Assembly (NCBI GenBank): GCA_003491845.1
Contig: DNBN01000160.1
Location: 1,465 to 12,486 of the forward strand
Source: Porticoccaceae bacterium
GTDB lineage: Bacteria > Pseudomonadota > Gammaproteobacteria > Pseudomonadales > Porticoccaceae
DNA: 11,022 bases
Direction of reading: 5' to 3'
Both the position numbers and the translations under genes were made by a program. Under the pieces are notes generated by a model. The model was not told the DNA's origin. It did no database searches and saw only the letters and a program-made list of their open reading frames with translations. Shown in pieces: positions 1-7,298 of this stretch. Positions within the stretch are counted from its first letter, which is position 1; each line of letters starts with the position of its first letter.

Positions 1-636
1 GGCCCCAATGGTGCAGGTAAAACTACCTGTTTAAGAACCATTTTTGGCCTCCTGAAACCTGATCAAGGTGAAGCATCAATCAATGGAATTGATGTGGTGT
101 CAGATCCAATTTCTGCCAAACAAGCACTGGGGTTGTTTCCTGACCCCTTTGGGATCTATGAGCGATTAACGCCCCGAGAGTATATCTGTTACTTTGCCGA
201 GCTTAGTGGTTTAAGTCGATCTGCGGCCAAAGATGCGACCACAAGAGTAATTGGTGATCTGCAACTAGAAGATATTGCCGATCGACGATGTAAAGGTTTC
301 TCTCAAGGTCAGCGGATGAAAACAGCCCTAGCTCAGGCCATTGTGCATCAGCCAAAAAACATAGTACTCGACGAACCAACCCGTGGTCTTGATGTTATGA
401 GCACACGAATTCTAAGAGAAATGCTGCGTCAATTAAGAGGGCAAGGACACTGTATTTTATTTTCCAGTCATGTAATGCAAGAAGTAGCCTCCTTATGCGA
501 CCGCGTAGTTGTCATGGCAGATGGGAAAGCAGTGGCAATTGGCAGTCCTCAAGAACTCTGCAATAGAACGAGTAAAGCGTCTTTGGAGGAAGCATTTATT
601 GCTTTAATTGGCACTGATGAAGGAATTGCATCATGA
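1..636 (+). CDS. natA: ABC transporter ATP-binding protein, NatA-like (5' end cut by window)
   Basis: This is the ATPase subunit of an ABC exporter, working on the cytoplasmic face with the permease encoded next. The reading frame is open from base 1, so the start lies outside the window; 211 residues are present. Visible motifs, numbered from the first visible residue: Walker A GPNGAGKTT (1-9), a signature reading FSQGQ instead of LSGGQ (about 99-103), Walker B NIVLDEPT followed by the D-loop RGLD (about 120-131), and the switch histidine in FSSH (about 157). The degenerate signature and the segment FPDPFGIYERLTPRE, which has no glutamine at the Q-loop, are typical of the NatA group of Na+/drug-type exporters. 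The stop overlaps the permease start as ATGA, so translation is probably coupled. The family call is firm; the substrate (Na+, drug or other) cannot be told from sequence. Confidence 0.9.
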   Translation, partial: GPNGAGKTTCLRTIFGLLKPDQGEASINGIDVVSDPISAKQALGLFPDPFGIYERLTPREYICYFAELSGLSRSAAKDATTRVIGDLQLEDIADRRCKGFSQGQRMKTALAQAIVHQPKNIVLDEPTRGLDVMSTRILREMLRQLRGQGHCILFSSHVMQEVASLCDRVVVMADGKAVAIGSPQELCNRTSKASLEEAFIALIGTDEGIAS

Positions 637-1772
637 ATAGTCGACTTATAAGTCTCGTTCGTAAAGAGTTGATTGATGCTATTCGAGACAAGCGTTCAGT
701 GATGGCAGGGCTTTACTACGCCCTCTTAACGCCTATTATACTTGCGGTGGTATTTAGTGCGGTTATCTCTAAAGCGACAAGCCCAGAAGATATTACTATT
801 AAGATTACAAACGCTTCCGAAGCCTCGCATCTTATAAAACATCTCCGTGCCAAAGGTATACAACACAGCGATGATTCAACGTTACGAAAACCAATAACAT
901 TAGTTATTGGCCAGGATTATGCTGCGCAACTCAATCGTTCAGAGCCCGCCGACATAACCCTGATTGCTGACTACTCAGAAGACAACCTTAAAAGCAGTAT
1001 CAGGCGAACTGAGAATGCATTGCGCAGCTATAGTTCAAAGATTGCCAGCTTACGATTAATTACCCGAGGTATAAAACCATCAGTAATCAACCCCCTCAAA
1101 ATTAATCTGCAAGATCAAGCCACCTCAGATTCCAAAGGTGGTCAATTACTTGGAATGATGGTTTTAATGATTGTCTTATCAGTATTTGTTTCTGGCATGA
1201 ATTTAGCTATCGATACCAGTGCCGGTGAACGCGAGCGAAATTCATTAGCACTGTTACTGAGTCACCCTATTTCTATTCGTCAGTTAGTGGTGTCAAAGAT
1301 AATTGCTGTAAGTGTATTTGGTTTATTGGGTCTCTTGTTGGTGATGTTAGTATCTAGGTTTGTCTACCCGCTAGTTCCCTGGGAGGAGCTTGGTTTTAGC
1401 GTAGAAATAACTTATGGTTTTATGCTCATTGCCATGATCATTGGTACATTTGTGGCCGTTTTTGCTGCAAGTATGCAGCTATTTGTCTCCTTCATGGCAA
1501 ACAGTTTCAAGGAGGCACAAACCTACCTTACTTTTGTTATGTTTGTTCCAATGGTGATGTCCTATGCAACCACTTTAGACTTTGCAGTGGAAGAACTGCG
1601 ATGGGCGCCTGTATCAGGACAACTACAAGCACTAATAGATATTATGAAGGGCAAAGACATACCATTATTGCAACTTACAGTGTCCTGTCTATCAACGTTA
1701 GGAGTGTCCCTTGCACTCACACTAGGTATGGAACGAATGCTAAAAAGTGAAAAAATTGTATTTGGACTTTAG
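633..1772 (+). CDS. natB: ABC transporter permease, NatB-like
   Basis: This is the inner-membrane subunit of the exporter, 379 residues. A short cytoplasmic N-terminus (LVRKELIDAIRDKRS) is followed by TM1 at about 24-45, a large extracytoplasmic domain at about 50-168, and five further membrane segments at about 172-194, 222-244, 261-287, 297-316 and 346-366. The loop at 197-222 (AGERERNSLALLLSHPIS and the following residues) matches the conserved GExERxTLxxLLxxPxS cytoplasmic loop of ABC-2 type permeases, which contacts the ATPase. The start is supported by AAGGA at 620-624, eight bases upstream, and by the ATGA overlap with natA. No intrinsic terminator is visible after the stop. The substrate is unknown; NatAB of Bacillus exports Na+, but members of this family vary. 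Confidence 0.88.
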   Translation: MNSRLISLVRKELIDAIRDKRSVMAGLYYALLTPIILAVVFSAVISKATSPEDITIKITNASEASHLIKHLRAKGIQHSDDSTLRKPITLVIGQDYAAQLNRSEPADITLIADYSEDNLKSSIRRTENALRSYSSKIASLRLITRGIKPSVINPLKINLQDQATSDSKGGQLLGMMVLMIVLSVFVSGMNLAIDTSAGERERNSLALLLSHPISIRQLVVSKIIAVSVFGLLGLLLVMLVSRFVYPLVPWEELGFSVEITYGFMLIAMIIGTFVAVFAASMQLFVSFMANSFKEAQTYLTFVMFVPMVMSYATTLDFAVEELRWAPVSGQLQALIDIMKGKDIPLLQLTVSCLSTLGVSLALTLGMERMLKSEKIVFGL

Positions 1773-1850
1773 TTCTTCTGTTCATACCATCAAGATTTTG
1801 AGTTAATTTGATAGATTCACAGTCTATTTGCAAGATCCGGCGTAATTCGT

Positions 1851-1880
1851 TTGAAGCCCTACCAAGCCTAGTGGTATGAT
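1851..1880 (+). promoter_or_regulatory. sigma70-like promoter of trxA
   Basis: A -35 element TTGAAG (1851-1856) and a -10 element TATGAT (1875-1880) are separated by 18 bases. The predicted transcription start is near 1887, about 45 bases before the trxA ATG. The rest of the natB-trxA gap (1773-1850) shows only a weak 5-bp inverted repeat (ATAGA/TCTAT) and no T-tract. The promoter makes trxA independent of the exporter genes. Confidence 0.6.
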
Positions 1881-1931
1881 TTGCGGAATGAAAACACATT
1901 CTTTTTAAGACCTTTTTGGAGATTCACAGCA

Positions 1932-2258
1932 ATGAGCGAAAATATAGTTCACGTTACCGACGCTAGTTTTGAAGCTGACGTTCTGCAGTCCGATCTACCC
2001 ACACTGGTGGATTTTTGGGCAGAGTGGTGTGGACCCTGTAAAATGATCGCACCAATTCTCAATGAAATCGCCGATGAATATGCTGGTAAGATGCGTATCT
2101 GCAAAGTAGATGTAGATAGTAATCCTGAAACTGCAGCAAAGTTTAATGTTCGCGGAATACCTACGCTACTGGTTTTCAAAAATGGAGCCGTGGAAGCAAC
2201 TAAAGTAGGAGCTCTCTCTAAGGTCCAGCTAACCGAATTTGTTAACGGGCTTGTATAA
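1932..2258 (+). CDS. trxA: thioredoxin 1
   Basis: This is the small cytoplasmic disulfide reductase that supplies electrons to ribonucleotide reductase, methionine sulfoxide reductase and other partners and is recycled by thioredoxin reductase. It has 108 residues, the usual length. The active site WCGPC is at 32-36 (cysteines 33 and 36), the buried aspartate lies in LVDFWA (25-30), and the cis-proline is in RGIPT at residue 77. The ATG at 1932 is chosen because GGAG (1918-1921) stands 10 bases upstream and the protein then begins as in other TrxA proteins ([10 protein letters not shown]). An earlier in-frame start at 1881 would add 17 residues foreign to the family and lies at the predicted promoter. 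It is followed by a hairpin and rho, the same order as in Escherichia and Pseudomonas. Confidence 0.97.
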   Translation: MSENIVHVTDASFEADVLQSDLPTLVDFWAEWCGPCKMIAPILNEIADEYAGKMRICKVDVDSNPETAAKFNVRGIPTLLVFKNGAVEATKVGALSKVQLTEFVNGLV

Positions 2259-2266
2259 ATTAATAT

Positions 2267-2286
2267 CGGCTCTGCGTGCAGAGCCG
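2267..2286 (+). terminator. hairpin after trxA, without U-tract
   Basis: The arms CGGCTCTG and CAGAGCCG (8 bp, GC-rich) enclose the loop CGTG, starting 9 bases after the trxA stop. The hairpin is followed by seven A residues, not T, so it does not fit the classical intrinsic terminator on the + strand. It may protect the trxA mRNA 3' end or pause polymerase. The hairpin itself is certain; its terminator function is not. Confidence 0.5.
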
Positions 2287-2295
2287 AAAAAAATG

Positions 2296-2323
2296 TTGCG
2301 CTTTCCTAAAGCATCGCTATACT
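2296..2323 (+). promoter_or_regulatory. sigma70-like promoter of rho
   Basis: TTGCGC (2296-2301) and TATACT (2318-2323) are separated by 16 bases. A start near 2330 gives rho its own leader of about 140 bases, separate from trxA transcription. Confidence 0.55.
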
Positions 2324-2329
2324 TATAAC

Positions 2330-2471
2330 TCTCAGAGTGATATTTCTAACAATTTCAAACGTCGTCGCGCTTATTATGCGCTCCCTTTGGAATATAAAAA
2401 CCTTTTTCTAACCCTCGGCTACATGCCAAATTACTCATTTTTTTACTCAACAATACCAGACAACCCTACCT
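2330..2471 (+). promoter_or_regulatory. rho mRNA leader, C-rich and G-poor, possible rut/autoregulatory region
   Basis: The last 50 or so bases before the rho ATG are rich in C and T with very few G, for example CTCAACAATACC and ACAACCCTACCT. This is the composition Rho prefers for binding. There is no Shine-Dalgarno before the ATG. Escherichia rho is known to be autoregulated by Rho-dependent termination in its leader; applying that here is inference from composition. A small inverted repeat GCGC-N7-GCGC lies near 2368-2382. Confidence 0.4.
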
Positions 2472-3731
2472 ATGAATTTATCAGAACTTAAGCACAAACC
2501 CATTGGCGAACTCCTAGAAATGACCGAAGCCCTTGGCTTAGACAACCTAGCTCGCTCCCGAAAAAACGACATTATCTTCGCATTACTGAAAAAACATGCC
2601 AAAAGTGGCGAAGATATCTATGGTGATGGTGTGCTTGAGATACTTCCTGATGGCTTTGGGTTTTTGCGCTCTGCTGGTGCATCCTACCTTGCAGGTGCTG
2701 ATGATATTTACGTTTCTCCCAGCCAAATTAGACGCTTTAACCTTCGCACTGGTGATGCAATCGCTGGAAAAATTAGACCTCCCAAAGATGGAGAGCGTTA
2801 TTTTGCTATGCTCAAAGTTGATAAAATCAATTACGATGCACCGGAAAACGCACGCAATAAGATTTTATTTGTTAACTTAACACCCTTATTTCCAGATCAA
2901 CGCCTTACCCTCGAAGCAGGAAATGGCTCCTCTGAAGATCTAACGGGTCGAATCATTGATTTGGTAGCACCCATAGGCAAGGGTCAAAGAGGCTTAATTG
3001 TAGCACCGCCAAAAGCGGGTAAAACGATAATGATGCAAAACATTGCGCAGTCGATTATTCGCAATAATCCTGAATGCTACATCATTGTATTGTTGATTGA
3101 TGAGCGGCCTGAAGAAGTTACAGAAATGCAACGAACTGTTCGTGGTGAAGTCATTGCTTCTACTTTTGATGAACCACCAACTCGCCATGTGCAAGTTGCA
3201 GAAATGGTTATTGAGAAAGCTAAACGTCTGGTTGAGCACAAAAAAGATGTCGTTATCTTACTTGACTCCATAACCCGTTTAGCACGCGCTTACAATACAG
3301 TTATTCCCTCGTCTGGCAAGGTTCTCACTGGTGGTGTAGATGCTCACGCATTAGAAAAGCCCAAGCGATTCTTTGGTGCTGCACGCAATATCGAACACGG
3401 CGGTAGTTTAACTATTATCGCTACAGCATTGGTTGAGACTGGCTCTAAAATGGACGAAGTTATTTACGAGGAATTCAAAGGCACCGGTAATATGGAGCTG
3501 ATTCTTGACCGTAAGATTGCTGAAAAACGAGTCTATCCTGCTATTAATGTGCGTCGGTCTGGCACCCGTCGTGAAGACCTTCTGATCGAAGAGTCCGAGT
3601 TACAACGTATATGGATTTTGCGCAAATTACTTCATGATATGGAGGATTTAGGCGCCGCTGAATTTGTTGTTGAAAAACTCAAGGGGTTTAAAAATAATGC
3701 AGAATTCTTTGGTGCCATGAAGCGTAAGTAA
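2472..3731 (+). CDS. rho: transcription termination factor Rho
   Basis: This is a hexameric RNA-dependent ATPase/translocase that ends transcription of untranslated RNA. It has 419 residues, the same length as Escherichia Rho, with no inserted domain. Order of parts: N-terminal helical domain (1-47), cold-shock-like primary RNA-binding domain with the RNP1-like GFGFLR (61-66), Walker A APPKAGKT (178-185), catalytic region IDERPEEV (209-216), Walker B VVILLDS (260-266) with the arginine-containing [11 protein letters not shown]-loop VLTGGVDA (284-291), and R-loop region [17 protein letters not shown] (324-340). The start MNLSELK matches the canonical Rho N-terminus although no Shine-Dalgarno precedes it. 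It stands between trxA and ubiD as in Pseudomonas and is probably autoregulated through its leader. Confidence 0.98.
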   Translation: MNLSELKHKPIGELLEMTEALGLDNLARSRKNDIIFALLKKHAKSGEDIYGDGVLEILPDGFGFLRSAGASYLAGADDIYVSPSQIRRFNLRTGDAIAGKIRPPKDGERYFAMLKVDKINYDAPENARNKILFVNLTPLFPDQRLTLEAGNGSSEDLTGRIIDLVAPIGKGQRGLIVAPPKAGKTIMMQNIAQSIIRNNPECYIIVLLIDERPEEVTEMQRTVRGEVIASTFDEPPTRHVQVAEMVIEKAKRLVEHKKDVVILLDSITRLARAYNTVIPSSGKVLTGGVDAHALEKPKRFFGAARNIEHGGSLTIIATALVETGSKMDEVIYEEFKGTGNMELILDRKIAEKRVYPAINVRRSGTRREDLLIEESELQRIWILRKLLHDMEDLGAAEFVVEKLKGFKNNAEFFGAMKRK

Positions 3732-3771
3732 CGCTGCAACAGCAGAACTCAACGCAAAAGGCACAACGGTT

Positions 3772-5241
3772 ATGAAAACCTCTGATCTACGTGAGTTTAT
3801 TATTCTCCTTGAACAACGAGGTGAGCTTGTACGTATCAAACAAGAAGTTGATCCCTATCTTGAAATGACCGAAATCAGCGATAGAACCCTGCGAGCTCAA
3901 GGTCCTGCACTACTGTTTGAAAATCCCAAAGGTTACGACGTTCCTGTTCTTTGCAATCTGTTCGGCACGCCCGATCGTGTTGCCCTGGGTATGGGGCAAG
4001 AGAATGTCAGCGCGCTGCGCGATGTCGGTGAGTTACTCGCCTTTTTAAAAGAACCCGAACCTCCCAAGGGTCTGCTAGACCTTTGGGAGAAACGTCACGA
4101 TTTTAAACAAGTCCTAAATATGCCAGTTAAGGTGGTAAAGAAAGCCCCTTGCCAGCAAGTAGTACTTGAAGGTGATCTGGTAGATTTAGACAAACTGCCT
4201 ATTCAAACCTGCTGGCCCGGTGATGCTGCACCCTTAGTGACCTGGGCATTAGCAGTGACACGTGGTCCAGACAAAGAACGGCAGAATTTAGGCATTTATA
4301 GAATGCAAAAAATTGCTAAAAACAAACTTATTATGCGCTGGTTAGCGCACCGTGGGGGTGCCCTGGACTATCGTGCGTTTCGTAAGAAAAACCCCGGTAA
4401 GCCCTACCCTGTTGCCATTGCCTTAGGTGCTGATCCCGCAACCACCTTAGGTGCAGTGACCCCAGTGCCGGATACACTGTCTGAATACGCCTTCGCAGGT
4501 TTATTACGCGGGGAGAAAACCCAGGTAGTCAAATGTGTGGGTAATGATCTTCAAGTACCTGCCAGTGCCGAATATATCCTCGAAGGATTTCTACATGGCG
4601 ATGAAGCCGAAGAAGGTCCTTTTGGGGATCACACCGGCTACTACAATGAGGTAGAAACCTTTCCAGTATTCACTATCGATCGTATCACTCATCGTGAAAA
4701 TCCTATTTACCACAGTACCTATACTGGCCGCCCGCCAGATGAACCGGCTATTTTGGGTGTCGCATTAAATGAAGTGTTTGTGCCTATCCTGAAAAAGCAG
4801 TTTCCTGAGATCGTAGATTTTTACTTACCACCAGAAGGCTGCTCATACCGTATGGCCGTGGTCAGTATGCAAAAGCAATATCCCGGTCATGCAAAACGCG
4901 TGATGATGGGCGTGTGGTCTTTTCTACGACAGTTTATGTATACCAAATTTGTGATCGTGACCGATGATGATGTTGATGTTCGCAACTGGGAAGATGTTAT
5001 TTGGGCTATGACCACGCGTATGGACCCGGTGCGGGATACGGTTATGATTGAGAATACCCCCATCGACTATCTTGATTTTGCCTCACCCGTATCCGGTCTA
5101 GGTTCTAAAATGGGGATGGATGCCACTAACAAAATGCCCGGAGAAACCGACCGAGAGTGGGGTGAGCCGATCGCCATGGATGATAAGGTCAAGCAACGTG
5201 TGGATGATCTTTGGAACGAACTTAATATCGACAAAATATAA
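3772..5241 (+). CDS. ubiD: UbiD, 4-hydroxy-3-polyprenylbenzoate decarboxylase
   Basis: This enzyme decarboxylates 3-polyprenyl-4-hydroxybenzoate in ubiquinone synthesis, using prenylated FMN made by UbiX. It has 489 residues, close to the roughly 490-500 usual for proteobacterial UbiD. Visible family hallmarks are NLGIYRMQ (172-179), carrying the metal-binding Asn and active-site Arg177, and [11 protein letters not shown] (281-291), where Glu281 and Asp286 have the five-residue spacing of the catalytic acidic pair of the UbiD/Fdc family. The C-terminal [11 protein letters not shown] (442-452) is also characteristic. The ATG is preceded by AAAGG ending at 3761. It begins 40 bases after rho with no terminator between, so co-transcription is likely. 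The ubiquinone-pathway assignment rests on close likeness to UbiD and on the rho-ubiD neighbourhood. Confidence 0.95.
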   Translation: MKTSDLREFIILLEQRGELVRIKQEVDPYLEMTEISDRTLRAQGPALLFENPKGYDVPVLCNLFGTPDRVALGMGQENVSALRDVGELLAFLKEPEPPKGLLDLWEKRHDFKQVLNMPVKVVKKAPCQQVVLEGDLVDLDKLPIQTCWPGDAAPLVTWALAVTRGPDKERQNLGIYRMQKIAKNKLIMRWLAHRGGALDYRAFRKKNPGKPYPVAIALGADPATTLGAVTPVPDTLSEYAFAGLLRGEKTQVVKCVGNDLQVPASAEYILEGFLHGDEAEEGPFGDHTGYYNEVETFPVFTIDRITHRENPIYHSTYTGRPPDEPAILGVALNEVFVPILKKQFPEIVDFYLPPEGCSYRMAVVSMQKQYPGHAKRVMMGVWSFLRQFMYTKFVIVTDDDVDVRNWEDVIWAMTTRMDPVRDTVMIENTPIDYLDFASPVSGLGSKMGMDATNKMPGETDREWGEPIAMDDKVKQRVDDLWNELNIDKI

Positions 5242-5307
5242 AATTTTTGGAAACTTAAGCGATGTTCTTGTGCAGTTCTGTACTAACACATGGCCTGTAT
5301 CATTGGC

Positions 5308-6030
5308 TTAGGCTCGTGATCCCATGGCGCTTTTGAAATTAAATAACATCGCAACAATAGTAATTATTACCAACACAGCCGGGGTGCTGAAGCTAAATTC
5401 AATATCTTCTGGATCTATATTCCCAAGCAACAACGCCATAAAAATACCATGGTAAAGAATACCAAAGGCACCAAGGCATACAGACGAAATTTTAGCGCTC
5501 AAGGTAGGTCCGTAGAGAGGCCCTGCTGTCAGCAAAGCAAAGACTGCCCACAACCAGAATCCTAAATAATCAAAAGACGTGTACAACGAATAAGGTACGG
5601 AGACGTTTAATGTGAGCAGTAATGCATCTGCCATTTGAGCGCCGGCGCCTCCTGCAGAAACGGTATCCACCAGCATCGGAATAGTCCAAACCGCAATAAA
5701 CTTAGGAATAATGAAGGCCATAACCGACATCGCCACAACAACGGCGGCGATTATGCCCCGTATTGGGTTGTTGCAGGAAACTTGCCATGTAATACAAAAT
5801 AAGACGCTTGATGAGCTAAGCATAAGGACGATCTGATTGCCCCAAGCCAATATAAAAGTGCCTCTATTAGCCGTCAACCAAGCAACTCGATCCACATGGT
5901 CTGCCCCAAATCCGCCTGGGATATCTAATGGTAAAAACCCTGATACCACGGCTAATATAATAGTAGTGATAGCCGACCAAAAGCCTAGCTTGTTGATTTG
6001 GTAATCTAGTGAAATAGTTGTACTTATCAT
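5308..6030 (-). CDS. unrecognised multi-pass inner-membrane protein, TetR-regulated
   Basis: This 240-residue, strongly hydrophobic protein has six or seven membrane segments at about 17-36, 58-82, 92-120, 136-150 (weak), 155-174, 181-203 and 216-232. There is no signal peptide and no recognisable transporter or enzyme motif. Between TM1 and TM2 lies a conserved-looking polar loop, GGFGADHVDRVAWLTANRG (39-57), and a glycine-rich loop SAGGAGAQ is at 125-132. The ATG at 6030 follows AAGAGAAG directly; the SD-like stretch is close to the start, which lowers certainty about the exact start. The gene converges with ubiD, with only 66 bases between the stops. Its promoter contains an exact copy of the ATGTC-N4-GACAT operator, which ties it to the tetR and oxidoreductase genes. 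I do not recognise the family and assign no function. Confidence 0.8.
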   Translation of the reverse strand: MISTTISLDYQINKLGFWSAITTIILAVVSGFLPLDIPGGFGADHVDRVAWLTANRGTFILAWGNQIVLMLSSSSVLFCITWQVSCNNPIRGIIAAVVVAMSVMAFIIPKFIAVWTIPMLVDTVSAGGAGAQMADALLLTLNVSVPYSLYTSFDYLGFWLWAVFALLTAGPLYGPTLSAKISSVCLGAFGILYHGIFMALLLGNIDPEDIEFSFSTPAVLVIITIVAMLFNFKSAMGSRA

Positions 6031-6132
6031 CTTCTCTTAAATGTAATCAAAAAACCTTTGAGCAAGCCTGTATCACTAGATGCATGACCCCTAGCGTTTG
6101 TACTTAAGACAGCAAAATCGAATAAAGAATAG

Positions 6133-6159
6133 ATTATAGCATGTCGTATGACATGTAAA
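6133..6159 (-). promoter_or_regulatory. promoter of the membrane-protein gene, operator inside the spacer
   Basis: Read on the minus strand, TTTACA (6159-6154) serves as -35 and a perfect TATAAT (6138-6133) as -10, with a 15-base spacer. The inverted repeat at 6140-6155 fills that spacer. Transcription would start near 6126, leaving a leader of about 95 bases before the ATG at 6030. Confidence 0.65.
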
Positions 6160-6181
6160 GTTTTAGGCGATTTAATCGCAT
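6134..6181 (-). CDS. possible 15-codon mini-ORF with a perfect Shine-Dalgarno
   Basis: AAGGAGG (6192-6186 on the minus strand) stands four bases before an ATG at 6181, which opens MRLNRLKLYMSYDML and then a TAA. It would be read only by transcripts coming through from tetR, because its own end overlaps the -10 and operator of the next gene. No family can be recognised at this length. It may be the remnant of an older gene start. The SD is the strongest in the window, which is the only reason to list it. Confidence 0.2.
   Translation of the reverse strand: MRLNRLKLYMSYDML
6140..6155. promoter_or_regulatory. TetR operator copy 1 (CATGTC-GTAT-GACATG)
   Basis: This inverted repeat has perfect 6-bp arms and a 4-base spacer. 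It shares the core ATGTC-N4-GACAT with the sites at 6861-6876 and 9223-9242. Its position between -35 and -10 is the classical place for a repressor that blocks polymerase. Binding by the neighbouring TetR protein is inferred. Confidence 0.7.
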
Positions 6182-6198
6182 TTTGCCTCCTTCATTCC

Positions 6199-6215
6199 TG
6201 TCGCTTCGACAGGTA
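6199..6215 (-). terminator. hairpin downstream of tetR
   Basis: The perfect 7-bp arms CCTGTCG and CGACAGG enclose a 3-base loop, about 60 bases after the tetR stop. No T-tract follows on the minus strand (it is followed by AATGAAGG), so it is not a classical intrinsic terminator. It could end or stabilise the tetR message. The gap from 6031 to 6274 otherwise holds the promoter, operator and mini-ORF described separately. Confidence 0.35.
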
Positions 6216-6274
6216 AATTAAAAAAAGGTATAGGAGCATCATAGCGAGCTGCTATGGCAAGACCAGCTTTATAT

Positions 6275-6838
6275 TCAAGCGTTATTGTTATACCTGCCCT
6301 TGATAAAGGCCCCAACAAGATCATAGACCGTCGTTTTTTCATCCGACCAAGATCTACCTTTAGCAACAAACAGTGTTGTACCTTCTATCATAGACATTAT
6401 CAAAACTGCTTCTGCACGAGGCGCAGTGCTGCCACTACGCTCCAGACTTTTCTCGAACATCTGAATATATTCTTTGTAAATGCCATCGACTAAATCTGCC
6501 ACTAACGGCTCAACCAGCATCATTCCCCAAAGTTGCGGCCACAGCCTGTCCTCCTGAAATAGACCCTCGACAGGATCAGTCAGCAGAAACGTCAACAATT
6601 CATCAATGTCTAGGGAGTCGGTATCTGAGTTCACCAGTTCAAAGTTCTTTTTATACTCAGCCGCAATATAAGCAATTAAAGCGCGCAGCATGACCTCTCG
6701 TGTTCGAAAATGGTACTGCAGAGCGCCTAGTTTGATGCCACTCTCACGAGCCAGGGCGCGCATAGTTAAACTACTATAGCCAGAATCAGCGATAATCTTG
6801 ATCGCTGTCTGCAGTATTTGAAGCTTACGCTCACTCAT
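6275..6838 (-). CDS. TetR/AcrR-family transcriptional repressor
   Basis: This is a one-domain ligand-responsive repressor of 187 residues. The N-terminal helix-turn-helix is clear: LQILQTAIKIIADSGYSSLT (6-25), then the recognition region MRALARESGIKLGALQYHFR (26-45), with the family signature SGIKxGALQYHFRxRExML. Residues from about 55 onward form the variable helical ligand-binding and dimer domain. The start at 6838 is preferred over an in-frame ATG at 6868, because AGGA (6850-6847) stands eight bases before it and because the longer start would lie inside the operator copy at 6861-6876. That site suggests autoregulation. The ligand cannot be inferred. The two other operator copies, before the oxidoreductase and the membrane-protein gene, define its likely targets. 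Confidence 0.92.
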   Translation of the reverse strand: MSERKLQILQTAIKIIADSGYSSLTMRALARESGIKLGALQYHFRTREVMLRALIAYIAAEYKKNFELVNSDTDSLDIDELLTFLLTDPVEGLFQEDRLWPQLWGMMLVEPLVADLVDGIYKEYIQMFEKSLERSGSTAPRAEAVLIMSMIEGTTLFVAKGRSWSDEKTTVYDLVGAFIKGRYNNNA

Positions 6839-6860
6839 AGAGATTTTCCTAAAGCATTGA

Positions 6861-6876
6861 TATGTCATTCGACATG
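6861..6876. promoter_or_regulatory. TetR operator copy 2 (ATGTC-ATTC-GACAT), upstream of tetR
   Basis: This site has perfect 5-bp arms around ATTC, flanked by T and G, so it is slightly less symmetric than the other two copies. It ends 22 bases before the tetR start chosen here, where a bound repressor would block transcription of its own gene. Confidence 0.65.
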
Positions 6877-6914
6877 CTCTCTAGTTAGCCGAATAGTTGG
6901 CATTCTACGAGAGA

Positions 6915-6923
6915 ATATTAGCA
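6915..6923 (-). promoter_or_regulatory. possible extended -10 promoter of tetR
   Basis: On the minus strand TGCTAATAT reads as an extended -10 element (TG-N-TAATAT), with no good -35. It would start transcription near 6908, placing the operator at 6861-6876 in the early transcribed region. This is a weak prediction. Confidence 0.3.
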
Positions 6924-6950
6924 CGATTGTTGGTGTCAGTAATTATAGAA

Positions 6951-7223
6951 TTAAGTGATAGCTGCCCGCGATGCCATCCTAAAGCCAAAACAGCTTTTTA
7001 AACTAACAGGGTTAATAACATCGATCAGTACAGGTATGGATTCATATAGAGCCGCCACAAAATCGCCTTGATGAACCACTTTTTGCCAGCACTCATTGGC
7101 GCCTTGCAACACTACACCCTTTGGCCATGGCGGAATAGACTCAAACTCAGCACTCTTCATAATCTCTCTATTTAAGGATAAAACAACAGTATCAGACTGA
7201 ACGGGCATTCCCAACGTAGCCAT
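6951..7223 (-). CDS. short protein resembling a truncated cupin (DUF861-like) N-terminus
   Basis: The protein has 90 residues from the ATG at 7223, which has GAGAG eight bases upstream; an in-frame TTG at 7238 would add five residues. The stretch IPPWPKGVVLQGANECWQKV followed by an acidic/hydrophobic run and VLIDVINP resembles the first strands of small cupins of the DUF861 type. The expected continuation, a YDEFVxVLxG-like strand with the metal or sugar site, is missing; after INP the protein reads SLKSCFGFRMASRAAIT and stops. This looks like a 3' deletion or frameshift, leaving a possible pseudogene. It lies 75 bases after the oxidoreductase on the same strand and is probably co-transcribed. 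The family match is from memory of the pattern and is tentative; that it is a gene or gene remnant is more certain. Confidence 0.5.
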   Translation of the reverse strand: MATLGMPVQSDTVVLSLNREIMKSAEFESIPPWPKGVVLQGANECWQKVVHQGDFVAALYESIPVLIDVINPVSLKSCFGFRMASRAAIT

Positions 7224-7298
7224 AAAAAATACTCTCAATAAACATAATGGGTTTATTTTTTCCCCTTTATCAATGCATAAGTCTTTTAGTGGACTCTA

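Noticed and set aside
2276..2491. 71-codon frame between trxA and rho, opening with GTG
   Set aside because: It starts inside the trxA hairpin, has no RBS, crosses the rho promoter and ends in the rho start region; the composition reflects the C/T-rich leader. It does not resemble the rhoL leader peptide.
2994..3271. Minus-strand frames inside rho
   Set aside because: They are antisense shadows of the conserved ATPase core of Rho, with no RBS or domain.
6047..6085. 12-codon upstream frame MHLVIQACSKVF in the leader of the membrane-protein gene
   Set aside because: The purine-rich AGGGG is too close to the ATG, the peptide has no run of one regulatory amino acid, and no alternative hairpins were seen.
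6172..6369. 65-codon minus-strand frame overlapping the 3' end of tetR
   Set aside because: It overlaps the well-supported TetR frame for half its length, has no RBS at its start, and its end is the mini-ORF SD region in another frame.
6951..7030. Possible integron attC or recombination site near the end of the cupin-like gene (GTTATTAAC, GTTAG)
   Set aside because: The core motifs RYYYAAC and GTTRRRY do not occur in a consistent paired arrangement, and there is no integrase or cassette array.
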